30,323 bases of DNA from contig CATAWQ010000002.1 of NCBI GenBank assembly GCA_949500635.1, forward strand, positions 1 through 30,323, read 5' to 3'. Below are positions 18,214-29,595 of the stretch, one piece after another. A program made the translations under genes and the position numbers. The notes under the pieces are model-generated. The model was not told where the DNA came from. It searched no databases and was given only the letters and a program-made list of their open reading frames with translations. Origin of the DNA: an uncultured Mycoplasmatota bacterium (GTDB lineage: Bacteria > Bacillota_I > Bacilli_A > Mycoplasmatales > Mycoplasmoidaceae). The stretch's first letter is position 1. Each line of letters starts with the position of its first letter.

Positions 18214-20898
18214 ATGGAATACAAAAACACCTTAAATATTTTAAAAACAAATTTTGAAATGAAAGCAAATTTACCAACGAAAGAGCCTTCAATTCAAAAA
18301 TTTTGAGCTGACAATAATATTTACCAAAAACTTCTATTAAAAAATAAAGAGCACGAACAATGGATTTTACATGATGGACCACCATATGCTAATGGTGATA
18401 TCCATGTAGGTCATGCATTGAATAAAATTATTAAAGACATTATTGTAAGACATAAAAGTTTAAAGGGTTTTTATTCTCCATTTATTCCTGGATGAGATAC
18501 ACACGGTTTACCAATTGAACATTCATTATTAAAAAAAGGAATTAATAAAGATCCAACACTAACTATTAGTCAAAAAAGAAAAAATTGTCGTGAATTTGCA
18601 ATTAAAAATGTTGAAAAGCAATTAGAACAATTTAAGAGATTAGGTATTGTTACTGACTGAAAAGAAAAATATTTGACATTAACTACCGATTTTGAAACAA
18701 GACAACTTGAGTTATTTTTAGCAATTCTTCAGCAAGGATTAGTTTATCAAGATCTAAAGCCTATTTATTGATCTTGATCAAGTCGTACTGCTCTAGCAGA
18801 AGCTGAAATTGAATATGCTAATATCCAAGCTCCTAGTATTTACATTACATTTGATGTAATTAATGGTAAGGGAGTATTAAATCAAGGTGATAAGTTAATT
18901 ATTTGAACTACAACACCTTGAACGATCCCATCTAACTTAGCAATTGCAGTTCATCCTGATTTTACATATGTTAAAGTAAAGGTTGATAATAACCATTACG
19001 TCTTATTAAAACAAAAGTTATCTGAATTATCTAAAGAATTTAAGTGAGAAACTTATGAAATAGAAAAAGAATTTAATGGCAAACAAATCGAATTAGTTCA
19101 ATACAAGCATTGTTTATATGATAGAGTTTCTCCTGTAATTAATGCTACATATGTAACAAGCGATAATGGTACAGGATTAGTACACAATGCACCAGGGTTT
19201 GGAGTAGAAGATTACATTGCATGCAAAGCATATAATATTCCTATTTTTTGCCCGATTGATGAAGCTGGTAAATTTACTAGCGAGGTAAATGACGAAAATT
19301 TGTCTGGCGTTTTCTATGAAACGGCTAATGAACAAATTATTAATAGACTAGACGCCAATAAAGCCTTATTAAAATTTTTATTTATTAATCATAATGCTGC
19401 AATAGATTGAAGAACTAAAAAACCCGTTATTTATCGTGCAACTAAACAATGGTTTGTAAATATTGATCCAATAAAAAATAAAATTTTAACTGAAATTGAC
19501 AGAGTAAAATTTAATAACGCTTTAAACAAAAAACAACTAATTTCAATGATTTCTAATCGTAAAGAATGATGTATTAGTCGTCAAAGGGTTTGGGGTGTTC
19601 CGATTCCGATTATTTTTGATGAATATAAAAAACCTATTTTGGAATTTGAATTAATTCAAAATATCATTAATATTATTGGTAAAGAAGGATCTGATATTTG
19701 ATTTGAAAAACCAGTTGAATATTTTTTAACAAAAAAATATTTAGATAAAAAGCAAAAATTTACAAAAGAAAAAGACATTATGGATGTTTGGTTTGATTCT
19801 GGAAGTTCATTCACTTTACTTAAAGCAAAAGGATTAAATTATCCTGCAGATTTGTATTTTGAAGGTAATGATCAATATCGTGGTTGATTCAATTCATCAA
19901 TTATTAATTCAACTATTTATTCGAATAAAGCTCCATTTAAGCAATTGTTAAGTCATGGATTTACTTTAGATGAACAAGGCAGAAAAATGTCTAAATCACT
20001 TGGTAATGTGATTGATCCAAACGAAGTGTGTAAACAATTTGGTGCAGATGTGCTAAGACTATGAGCTGCATCAAGTAATTACCAAGAAGATGTTAGTGTT
20101 TCTAAAAATATTTTGACACAATGTGCAGAAACTTACAGAAGAATTAGAAACAGTCTATTTAAATTTGTCTTGGCTAATATTTCTGATTTTTCATATTCAA
20201 AAAATAAGAAAACTGAATTTGATGAATATGATAAATTTGTTTTATCTACATTAAAAATTAATCTTGCTAAAATTAATAAAGCATTTGATAATTTTGATTT
20301 TTTAGCCATTGTTAAGATTATTAATTTGCATGTAATTGATTTGTCAGCAAACTATTTTGATGTAATTAAAGATATTTTATATTGTGAAAAAATAGATAAC
20401 CCAAGACGTAGAACGATTCAAACAGTTCTTTACACTATTTTAAAAACATATTTGATTATTCTTTCTCCAATTATCCCTCATACATGTGAAGAAGTGTATT
20501 CATTCTTTAATGTAGATAATAAAAAAGAATCCATTATATTAGAAGATTGAGTAGACTCAATCGAGTTTAATGAAGACGTAAACACAAACAAGTGAATAAA
20601 CTTCTTTGAATTAAAAAAACTAATTTATGCTGAATTAGAAATAGCTAGAAACAATGGGTTATTAAAAAAGAGCAATGAAGCAAAAATAATTATTAATTCT
20701 AAAGAATTACCTTTTGATATAGAAGATATTAAAAAATACTTAAATGTTGCAGTTGTAGAATTTAATCCTAGTGAATCTACTTCTATCAAAGTAGAAAAAT
20801 CTGGATTGATCAAATGTCAACGTTGTTGAAACTATTTTTCTAAGAAAGAAATGTATGATGAAGATATTTGTCACAGATGTGCAAAAGTTTTAGAGTAA
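18214..20898 (+). CDS. ileS: Isoleucyl-tRNA synthetase
   Basis: The 894-aa class Ia enzyme charges tRNA-Ile. It has the HIGH motif as GDIHVGH (residues 61-67), the PGWDTHGLPIE signature, an editing domain with WTTTPWTIPSN and GTGLVHNAPGFG, KMSKS at 591-595, the anticodon-binding domain, and a C-terminal zinc finger with CQRC (868-871) and CHRC (886-889). The organisation is that of the usual bacterial type with C-terminal zinc. Many UGA codons fall at conserved Trp positions (for example PGWDTHG), which is good evidence for genetic code 4. The ABC permease gene starts one base after the stop. Confidence 0.97.
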
Positions 20899-20899
20899 A

Positions 20900-23002
20900 A
20901 TGAAACTATTTGCTAAATATTTTTCTTTCTTGTTAAGAACAATAATTAAAAAGAAATCAATTTGATGAATTACTCTTTTGTATTTATTTTTAATTAGTTT
21001 GTATTTATATATTGTTCCTTCTATTGCTAAAACTAGTTGTTTTTTATTTTGAACTAACTCTGTTGTTAGTATTCAATCGGTAATTTCGTATATCTCATGT
21101 ATATTTTCATCTTTATTAATATTAGGGATCTATAAAGATTTTAGAGATGATGGTACTGAGTTATTAATTGTTTCTAAACCTATTTCTAGAAACAAGGTTC
21201 AAGGTGCTAAAGCTCTTACTTATTTAACATGTGCGATTACCTTATCTTTGCTAGCATCATTTTTTGGATTATTTATTTATTGTTTTGATGTACCTGGATA
21301 CCAGCAATCTGGATTAATTGGAAGTTTATTTTTGATTACTCTTATAGTACAATTAATTTTTGGTGGAATTATTTTATTAGTATCAATTTACTTAAATAAA
21401 ATATGAGTGATCATGTTTGGACTTTTGTTATGTGTATTTAGTAATATTTATCATGTAATTATTAAATATGCTGATGTTGTTAAAACGCCAACAGATGAGT
21501 ATTTTAATAATGGTGACACTCAAATAGCTACTTATGATTATCTAAATGATGATGGTACTTATTCACAATATGCAAACATTGTCAATAAAACTGATGTTGC
21601 TCAAATAGCTGTAGATTTATCAACTGCAGTAATTTCATCAATTAGAAATCCATCAATTGCACAACCATTTACAAAACCATTAGATGATGAAATGGCAAGA
21701 TATAATAGTAAAGTTAAAAATTCTTATTATAAAATAGCAAATTATTTTAACTTTACTAATCAGATGTCTCAAATGGGAAATGGATTTGGTTTGGAAAGTG
21801 AGATTTTAAATATTGGAAACAAATCATTTGGAAGTAACAGAGATCTTAATTATGATATCGATGAAGATTTTTTAAAGAATGCTTTTTCTAAAGAAAATGG
21901 TTTTCCAATCATATTTTATGATTATGATAAAGTTCCCTATATTTCTAAAAATGATGTAATGAATGTTCAAAAATTATTTACATATATTAGTGATTCCAAA
22001 ACAATTGCATCATTAATTCAAATGCCTTTTATTACACTAGGTACTCATAAATATCAAACTAATTCATTTACAGGACTAGCTCAAGCGTTATTATCTACTT
22101 CTGTTTCTAATTGTTTTCAAATTACTTATCCAGATTCAAGACAAGAGGTTGAATTAAGTGTAAAAGATTTAAATATAACTGATTATGAAAAAAGCTTTTT
22201 TAACACATTGTTATGAAATAATGATGAAATACAATTTAAGGATAATAATGGGAATGTTTATAGTTTATCTTCGGGATTATTAAAAGCGACTGATGAACCT
22301 TTTGTTAACTATGATTTGACAAAAGGAATTTTCATTAATAATTCTAAATCTATTAATTTGAATTCATCTGTATTTAAGCCAACAAGAATTAGTGGTTCAA
22401 AAGATGTTACTTTTAGTAAAATTCAAGATTATATGCATTTTGCTTTATTAAGTTCTATTAAAACAACCAACAAAGACTGAACATCACTAGGCATCAAATC
22501 AATTGATGATTTTTTAATTCAAATATTAAAATTTAAATATTATATTATTTCTGATGCATATAAAGAAATCCAAAATATTTATATTAATCAACAATTAAAA
22601 GCGCATGCTGAAACAATGGTGCCTGCTGACAACGAATACATTGGTGCATTAATTACACCAGTCCACAACGTTGACATATCTACACTATCTAGTGTTGCTA
22701 ATGAATATTTCTATAACAAAACATGTATTGCAATAACTACATTAGTTAAAAACTTATCACTTGCCATTGATAATCTAGGTTATGTAAGTATAGATCCAAC
22801 AAATTTCAATGTCAGGAATGCAGGCAATGTTGCTAATGTACTACATAATGAAGACACAATCTTGACTGCATCTTATTTAGGTTTTACATTTCATTCATCA
22901 ACACAATTATCAACTGATAGTTTATATTTTTGGTGAATGTTTGCAGGAATAACTTTATATATTATCTCATATGCTATTTATAGGAGGATAGATTTTAAAT
23001 AA
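20900..23002 (+). CDS. ABC transporter permease with large extracytoplasmic domain (700 aa)
   Basis: The N-terminal ~200 residues hold about six hydrophobic segments in ABC-2-type style, with the cytoplasmic motif DDGTELLIVSKPISRNK between them. Residues ~205-675 form a large hydrophilic domain that should lie outside the cell. A last TM segment (about 676-693) ends in YRRIDFK. The same plan, the ELLI.SKPISR motif and the YRR.D.K tail recur in the permease at 24094, so the two are paralogues flanking one ATPase. Substrate unknown; the design resembles exporters or lipid/lipoprotein-handling systems such as mollicute-specific ABC permeases. It starts one base after ileS and is probably co-transcribed. 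Confidence 0.85.
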
Positions 23003-23003
23003 T

Positions 23004-24089
23004 ATGAATAAAGAAAGAAATAAAAAATTTAACAATATTTGTGATAAAATTGCTTCAACATTTACTAGACCTCTAAAGAAGAAATTTTTGCAAGAAGAAA
23101 TTGACGAATACAACAAAATGGATAAAAAACCAATTTTGTTTGTTAAAAATTTAACAAAAATATATTCTGGTAAAAAAGATCCAGCAATTAATAAATTGTC
23201 ATTTAATGTATATCCTGGTCAGTTCCATGCTTTTATTGGTGGTAATGGAGCAGGGAAAACAACAACAATCAAATCTTTGATTGGAGCCTATTTTAAATGA
23301 AGTGGAACAGTTTTGATTGGTGGAATTAGAAATGATAAAGAAGAAGCAAAATTAAGAATTGGATATATTCCAGAAAATGCAAAATTTCCTGAACAAATGT
23401 CAGCTCGTAGTTATTTGTTGTGAATGATTATGCTTTCTGGTATTTCTAAAGTTAAAGCTAATAAGATTGTTTCTTCCAAGCTAAAAGAACTTAATATGTG
23501 AAACTTAAGAAATCGTTCCCCAAACACATTCTCTTCTGGACAAAAAAAGAAAATTTTATTAGCACAAGCACTAATTCATAATCCTGATATCATTATTATG
23601 GATGAACCTGTTGCTAATTTAGATCCAAGAGCACGTCAAGAATTTTTTGAAGTTTTAATTAATTTAAAAAATCAAGGTAAAGCTATTTTTATTTCAAGTC
23701 ATGTATTAGCTGAATTAAACCAATACTTTGACTCTGCTACTATTTTAGATGGTGGTAAGATTGTATATTCAGGTACTAAGGAAGAGCTGTTATCTACATA
23801 TGCTAAAGAATATTACAAAGTTAAGACACAAGATGATTTATTAGTTGAAAAATATTTAAAACAAAAAAAGAACGAATTTAAGGTAAACAAATATGAAGAA
23901 TTTATTCAAGTATATTTTAAAAACAATAAAGAAATAATAGAATTTCAAAAATTTATTATTAAAAACGGTATTGTATTAGAATTTTTTGAAAAGAGCTTAC
24001 CATCACTTGACCAAGTTTATGATAAATTGATTATTAAAGGATCAGTAGACACTATGAAAATAGACGAAAAAATTAAACAGAATAATTAA
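23004..24089 (+). CDS. ABC transporter ATP-binding protein
   Basis: The 361-aa ATPase powers the neighbouring permeases. Walker A GGNGAGKTT (79-87), signature FSSGQKKK (about 177-184), Walker B IIIMDEP (Asp200-Glu201) and the switch His in SSHVL are all present. About 45 extra, charged residues precede the nucleotide-binding domain, and ~110 residues follow it, in a helical C-terminal region seen in some ABC-2 exporters. It lies between the two permease genes with 1-bp and 4-bp gaps, so one ATPase homodimer probably serves a permease heterodimer. Four or more UGA codons are Trp. Confidence 0.95.
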
Positions 24090-24093
24090 AAAA

Positions 24094-25977
24094 ATGTTTC
24101 GCAAGTTTTATTTATATTTATTTAAATTATTATCAAGGAAAAAACCAGTCTGAGTAGTCAATGGTTTAATTTGAACGTTTTATGCTCTTATTCTACTAAT
24201 TGTTCCAGGTTCATTAAACGTTAGTCCTTTATATTTATGAACTAATTCAATGTTTAATTTTAATATTATGACATTTGTTTTTTTATCAATATATTGTTCT
24301 ACTATAACAGTTGAAATTTTTAATCAACCAAGAGAAGATGGTAGTGAATTATTAATATTTTCCAAACCAATTTCAAGATGAAAAATTATTAATGCTAAAT
24401 TTAGTATTTTTTTAACTTATGTATTAATCAATTTAATAGTTGATATGTTATTTCCATTACTAAGTTTGTGTTTTGGAATATATGATCCATTAACAAATGC
24501 CAATGGAATAAGGATTGAAGATTTAGGTTGAATCATTCTATCAATTTTAATAGCAGGAACAATCGTTTCTTTGTTTTTTGGATCTATTTCAATATTGATT
24601 AGTATGAAAGCAAATATTCCAGTGGTTAAGGTATCTACTATTTGCATTGCTATTATTTTTGAGTTAATTTCAATGATTATGCCTGTGATTGTAAAATCAC
24701 CTACTACTATTGCAACTGACAAATATGGTGTAACTATGGAAGTCTCTAATTACTATAGCAATAAAGATAAAGGAGCTAAAAGTTTCATTATGGCGGATGA
24801 TGGAGTGCTTTCTGACAATACAATTTATGCTAATACATATCAGCTGAATAAAGAAATCCAAAAAGAATCTGGATTACAAATATTAAATAGTATTGATGTT
24901 GCAGGACAAATGGCATCTATTTATCAATTAGGTTCGTTAAGTGGAAATGATACAGCAGACATTACTACATATGGTGAAAATTCGGCAATGAAATTTATAA
25001 TTAAGTCTAATTGAAATGTGTTTGATGCTAATGATCCAATGTTTACAGATGAATTTAGACCAATGATTTATCCATCATACTCAGAAAACGAATATTGATA
25101 TTACACAATTTATGGAATAGACAACCAACGTTATCCTATCTATAGTGCTATTGGTTGTAAGCGATCATCTGTATTTATTATTGATAACCAATCAAATAGA
25201 CTTAAATCACGTTTTATTGATGCGCAAGATTTAACTTTTTCTATTCCACAAGCCAAAGAATCAGAACAATATAGAAATATTAGAGAAAAATTAATTAGCT
25301 ATGTAAACAATACTAGAACATTATCAAACGATGATATGAATGCAGATTATGAAAATTGAATTTATAATTTCTTAAATAACTATGTGTATAAAGATAAGAC
25401 GGGATTAGAGTGTGTTCTTGGTAGATCATATAACAGTACAAATGATGAAGAATGGTCAATTGCTTTTGGAATATTAAGTATGAACCTAGTAATTGATTTA
25501 TGAGATTATTTTTATGGAACAAATAATTTTGGAAGCATATCATTTGCTACTTGCTTAATCAACGAGTTAAATACAACACATCCAGAAAAATGAATTTTAT
25601 ACAATGATAATGAAGTTACGAATGATGAATTTGTTAATAATAAACGTTTTTTATTCTATGATAACTTTTTAAATAAATATTCAGAAAATCAAAATAATGC
25701 TTGTGGTCGATTTTATTCCTTATTTAAATCAATTAAAGGTTTAGATTTAAAAAACATTAATGGATATGTAAAAGGTACAATACCAGCTACTACAGAAGGA
25801 TTTAAAATTAATTCCATGACAAATATTGTACCTAATATTAAAACACTAAGAACTGCATATTGGTTTAAAGTTAACAGATACATATCTAATGATGATGCTA
25901 TTTCTATATGATTTATTTTTTCAATTATTTTATTTACAATTACATTTTTTGTTTACAGAAGAACAGATATTAAATAA
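24094..25977 (+). CDS. Second ABC transporter permease, paralogue (627 aa)
   Basis: It repeats the architecture of the permease at 20900: N-terminal membrane part of about six segments, the motif EDGSELLIFSKPISRWK, VKSPTT after the sixth segment (VKTPTD in the paralogue), a large extracytoplasmic domain (~210-600), and a final TM ending YRRTDIK. The extracytoplasmic domain is ~70 residues shorter and much more diverged than the membrane part. Together with the ATPase it forms a three-gene transporter. Its 3' end overlaps the convergent minus-strand gene by 8 bp. Substrate unknown. Confidence 0.85.
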
Positions 25978-26401
25978 GTTCTTTTGTTGATAAAGTTGAA
26001 TTGATATTAATAAACAATTTTTTCAAATAATTAGATTTTAATATTCAAATATTTTTTACACCTTGATTTTTTCAATTAATGAAATTATTTTGATTAGCTA
26101 ATAACTTTCCTTTTACCAATACTTTATTATGATAGTCAGTGCCGGCAACATCTAAATCTGTTTTTAAATCACTTAAAATTATTTTAGAAGTATGTTCTAG
26201 CAATAAACATACATCTGTAGAGTTTTTATCTAAGTCATAAATAAAGTTTTCAGCTTTATTTTTTATTTTAATAATTTTTATCTTAGTAGAAACACCATTA
26301 ATACATAGGTTTCTACGGAAATATATAGATTTACGTATCATTACATTAACGCAAATTTTATTAATAGCTTTAGACACTTTCTTGCTTTTATATATCACCA
26401 A
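25970..26401 (-). CDS. Hypothetical protein (143 aa), non-ATG start
   Basis: Not recognised. It is a basic soluble protein without signal peptide or TM segment. After two UGA codons read as Trp it extends to 143 aa. The most ordered part is about residues 55-125 (FIYDLDKNSTDVCLLLEH...ILSDLKTDLDVAGTDYHNKVLVKGKLL), which looks globular with alternating hydrophobic residues and several Asp, but no nuclease or other fold could be assigned. There is no ATG at the 5' end: TTG (26401) or GTG (26398) are possible starts, and an internal ATG at 26341 would give 123 aa. It is alone on the minus strand, squeezed between two plus-strand operons. Confidence 0.6.
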
Positions 26402-26422
26402 TTAAAAGTATAATTTTATTAT
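26402..26422. promoter_or_regulatory. 21-bp divergent promoter gap
   Basis: A plus-strand TATAAT (26409-26414) lies eight bases before the ATG at 26423, and a minus-strand TATACT (26407-26412) lies six to nine bases before the candidate starts at 26401 and 26398. Both predict leaderless or near-leaderless mRNAs, and the boxes overlap. No ribosome binding site fits on either side. Confidence 0.4.
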
Positions 26423-27061
26423 ATGGATTTATTTATTAGACCCAATAAATCGGAAGAATATTTAAATTTTAGAAAGCAAATCTTTAAAGAAATTAACCAT
26501 TCAAACTTTTTAAAGTATAGAAAAAAGGGAATAAAACGATTGATGAACCCTTATCAATTTGATTTATTCCTTACATATAGATTTGAATTACTTAATTTCT
26601 GATTTAAAAAAGAATTTAGATACACACAATCTGGAATCAACAAGTTAGATTATGTGTTAGATTTATTGTATCTAAAAGATTTATTAAATGTTAATGAACA
26701 ACAATTTATTTATGATGCAAAAAATGTTGTATTTTCTAAGAAAAGAAATTTAAAAAATATCTTGAATTCTTTAAAATTAAGAAAAAGAGAATACGTTTAC
26801 TTTGTTTACAAAATTAAAAAAACTAGAATAAACCACGGTGAAATCAACACTAATGCTATGTATATTACAAACAAACATGTTATTATTGAAAAACAAGATA
26901 AATCTCTAATATTTATCATTTTATCTGACATTAATAATCGTCATTTATATAAAGACTCTTTTGCAATATACACTAATAATGATAGATATCATTTTTATTA
27001 CTCAAGTACCGAAGTTTTATATAGTTCATTAGAAAGAATGTTAAACACTTTTAAAAAATAA
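26423..27061 (+). CDS. Hypothetical protein with possible bacterial PH/GRAM-like domain (212 aa)
   Basis: The basic, soluble 212-aa product has no TM segment. Residues ~110-205 follow the pattern of small bacterial PH/GRAM-like domains: a strand-rich stretch with MYITNKHVIIEKQDKSLIFIILSDI, then alternating strands (DSFAIYTNNDRYHFYYSS) and a C-terminal helix (LYSSLERMLNTF). The N-terminal ~100 residues are Lys/Phe/Leu-rich and helical. The domain call is by eye. ATG at 26423 is close to a TATAAT (26409-26414), suggesting a leaderless start. uvrC begins 3 bp after the stop. Function unknown. Confidence 0.7.
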
Positions 27062-27064
27062 AAA

Positions 27065-28840
27065 ATGAATGCAATTCTTGAATACAAATTAAGGAATATA
27101 CCAAAACAACCAGGATGTTATTTGTGAAAAGATAAATATGGGAAAATTATTTATGTAGGTAAAGCTAAAAATCTTTTCAATAGAACTCATCAATATTTTA
27201 ATGGTGCAAAAGATAATAAGACAAGCCGCCTTGTTGAAAATATTTATGACATTGAATTTATTGTTGTAAAAAATGAAAATGAATCATTAATTCTTGAAAA
27301 TAATTTAATTAAAAAATACCAACCTAAATACAATATCCTTTTAAAGGATGGTAGTAGTTATCCATACATAGTAGTTACTAATGAACCTGATCCTAGAATT
27401 GTTTATACTAGAGATTTAAAAAAATGGAAAGGAAAATATTATGGTCCATTTGCTTCATCAAATAGTAATAAATATAGAGTTTATAATTTAATTCTTAAAT
27501 TATTTCCATTAAGAAAATGTAATTATGTAAAAAGATCAAAATGTATTTACTACGACATCAATGAATGTTTAGGCCCTTGTATTAATAAAATATCCAAGGA
27601 AGAATACAAGAAAATTAAATCTTCTATTAATGACTTCTTTAGTGGTAATGTTTCAAAAATTGTTGATGAATTAAAAAAAGAAGAAAAACAATTATCTAAT
27701 AATTTAATGTTTGAAGAAGCACAAAAAAAGTTGGATTTAATTAATGGTATTAAAGAAATTCAAAAACAACAAAATATTGTGTTTAAGTCAAATGATGATT
27801 TTGACGTTGTTGGTTTTTATGAACAAGATAAATACATTTGTATTATGATATTTTCATACATTAACGGTAAATTATTGGCAAAAAACCAGCAAATAGCAGA
27901 ATTAAATAATGGGAATATTAATGAAGTTTTGTCAAACTATTTGATGCAATATTATTTCAATAATCAAGTTAAACCAAAATATTGTTACATTAATATTAAA
28001 GCTAGTGAATTAAACAGTTTGTCAAAAACAATTGGTATACAGTTTTCTACTCCCACCAGAGGAAGGTACAAATCAATTTCATTAGAAGCAGTTAAAAATG
28101 CTAAAGAATTTTTCAATAGTAACTACTTAATCTATCAGAATAAAATAAATAGAACTCAAAAATCGTTTGAAAAATTAAAAGAAGTATTATCTTTGGATAA
28201 TTTATCACTTATTCATATTTATGATGTAGCAAATTTATTTTCTGATAATCAAGTTGGAGTAATGATTGCTTTAGAAGATGGAAAGTTTAATAAAAATCTC
28301 TATCGTAAATTCATTATTAAAAATTTAAATGCTTCTAGTGATTATGAAAGAATGAAAGAAATTGTTTATAGGCAATATAGAAGGATGTTAGATGAAAGTC
28401 AAATATTACCAAACTTAATTATAGTAGATGGTGGAATTATTCAAATTAATGCAGCAATAGAGTCATTAAGTAAACTTCATTTGGATAAGGTAATTAGAGT
28501 TATCGGTTTATCGAAAGATAAGCATCATAAAACCAATGCAATTGTTTTTCCTAATAAGCAAATAATCAAATTAGAAAAGACTTCTGATATATACATGTAT
28601 TTATTAAATATTCAAGAAGAAGTTCATAAATTTGCTATTAACTTTTTTAGAAACAAAAATATTAACTCTAAATTTAAATCGAAATTATCTGAAATTGAAG
28701 GTTTAGGTGAAAAAAGTATTAAGAAGTTAATGGAACATTATGAGAATTTTGCTAATTTAAGAAAAGCTTCTGTTAATGAACTTTCTCAATTTGTTTCTAT
28801 CAAAATAGCCAAAAAAATAAAGGAGGCATTAAATGAGTAA
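27065..28840 (+). CDS. uvrC: UvrABC system protein C (excinuclease subunit)
   Basis: UvrC makes both incisions in nucleotide-excision repair. The 591-aa product starts with a GIY-YIG nuclease domain (GCYLWKDKYGKIIYVGKAKNL, residues 17-37), then a Cys-containing region with CLGPCI, a UVR domain (~195-230, binds UvrB), the RNase H-like domain (YDVANLF with catalytic Asp, LIIVDGG, and EVHKFAI with the conserved His), and a C-terminal helix-hairpin-helix (IEGLGEKSIKKLMEHYENFANL). The DVAN version of the motif is close to the DNSN of Firmicutes and not an anomaly. It overlaps the next gene by 8 bp. Confidence 0.96.
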
Positions 28841-29312
28841 AAAATTATTAATATTATCTGATTCTCATGGTTTTAATGATTTAATTGAAAAAGTTTTAAA
28901 AAAAGAAGAAGGTGAGTATGATTTTGCTTGTTTTGCAGGAGATCATTGCACAGAAATTTCGTATATGAAACAACATTTTCATTGATTTGTTGATGGTAAT
29001 AATGATTATGGGTATAAAAATGTTCAAGCTTTCACAATTGAAGATGTAAAATTTGTATTGGTTCATTCTCAACATCAGTTTTCTTTTGATAAAAATAAAT
29101 ATTTTTTAGAATTAAGAAAATTTGGTAAAGAGCACAAAGCTAATGTAGTTATTTACGGACATACACATTATCAAGATATAGATGAAACTAATGTTCCTAT
29201 ATTAGTTAATCCTGGATCTATTGCTTTACCACGAGGGCCAGAAAAAATAGGAAGTTATATCATAGCTACTATCAACAATGATAGGATTTCATTTAAAATT
29301 AAATATATATAA
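28833..29312 (+). CDS. YfcE/MJ0936-type metallophosphodiesterase
   Basis: This 159-aa member of the calcineurin-like phosphoesterase superfamily has the full metal-binding set: Asp10 and His12 (SDSHG), Asp37 (GDH), Asn57 (GNND), His78 (LVHS), His110 and His112 (GHTHY), followed by NPGSIALPRG. Relatives hydrolyse phosphodiesters in vitro; the natural substrate is often unknown. It starts inside uvrC (8-bp overlap) with the strong ribosome binding site AAGGAGG, indicating translational coupling. Confidence 0.92.
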
Positions 29313-29595
29313 TATATTTATAAAATTTTTCTTAAATATCAAGATTTTATTGATATATTAAAAATGTAGATAGTTAAAGTGATTTAAAAATTTACATGAA
29401 TGTTTTTCATTTAGTATTCATAGACGTATGGATCTTAATTAAAAAATATTCTGCCAAAATATACTTAAGTCTTAATCAAACTTTTGTCTGGCAATGTAAA
29501 TATTAAAAAACAATAATTGTTTGCACATGATATTTTAAGAGATTGAATGCACTAGAACATTCAATCTTTTTATTTTTATGAATTAAAATAATAAT
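29313..29595. other. Gap with hairpins, possibly a small RNA
   Basis: 283 bp without a reading frame, long for this compact genome. Visible potential stems are ATATCA/TGATAT (just after the phosphodiesterase gene, ~29337-29357), ATGAAT/ATTCAT (~29397-29422), and TGCCA/TGGCA (~29452-29495, enclosing an AAA/TTT extension). The region ends in the clear terminator at 29540-29577. It could be a long 3' UTR or an independent small RNA. No match to tRNA, SRP RNA or RNase P RNA was seen. Confidence 0.4.
29540..29577 (+). terminator. Rho-independent-type terminator
   Basis: AGATTGAATG (29540-29549) and CATTCAATCT (29558-29567) form a perfect 10-bp stem with an 8-nt loop, followed by TTTTATTTTT. It is 228 bp downstream of the phosphodiesterase stop and 19 bp before the next gene. 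Confidence 0.9.

Noticed and set aside
28201..28260. Altered UvrC catalytic motif (DVAN instead of DISH)
   Set aside because: Firmicutes UvrC commonly has DNSN at this site, and the catalytic Asp is kept, so this is normal variation.
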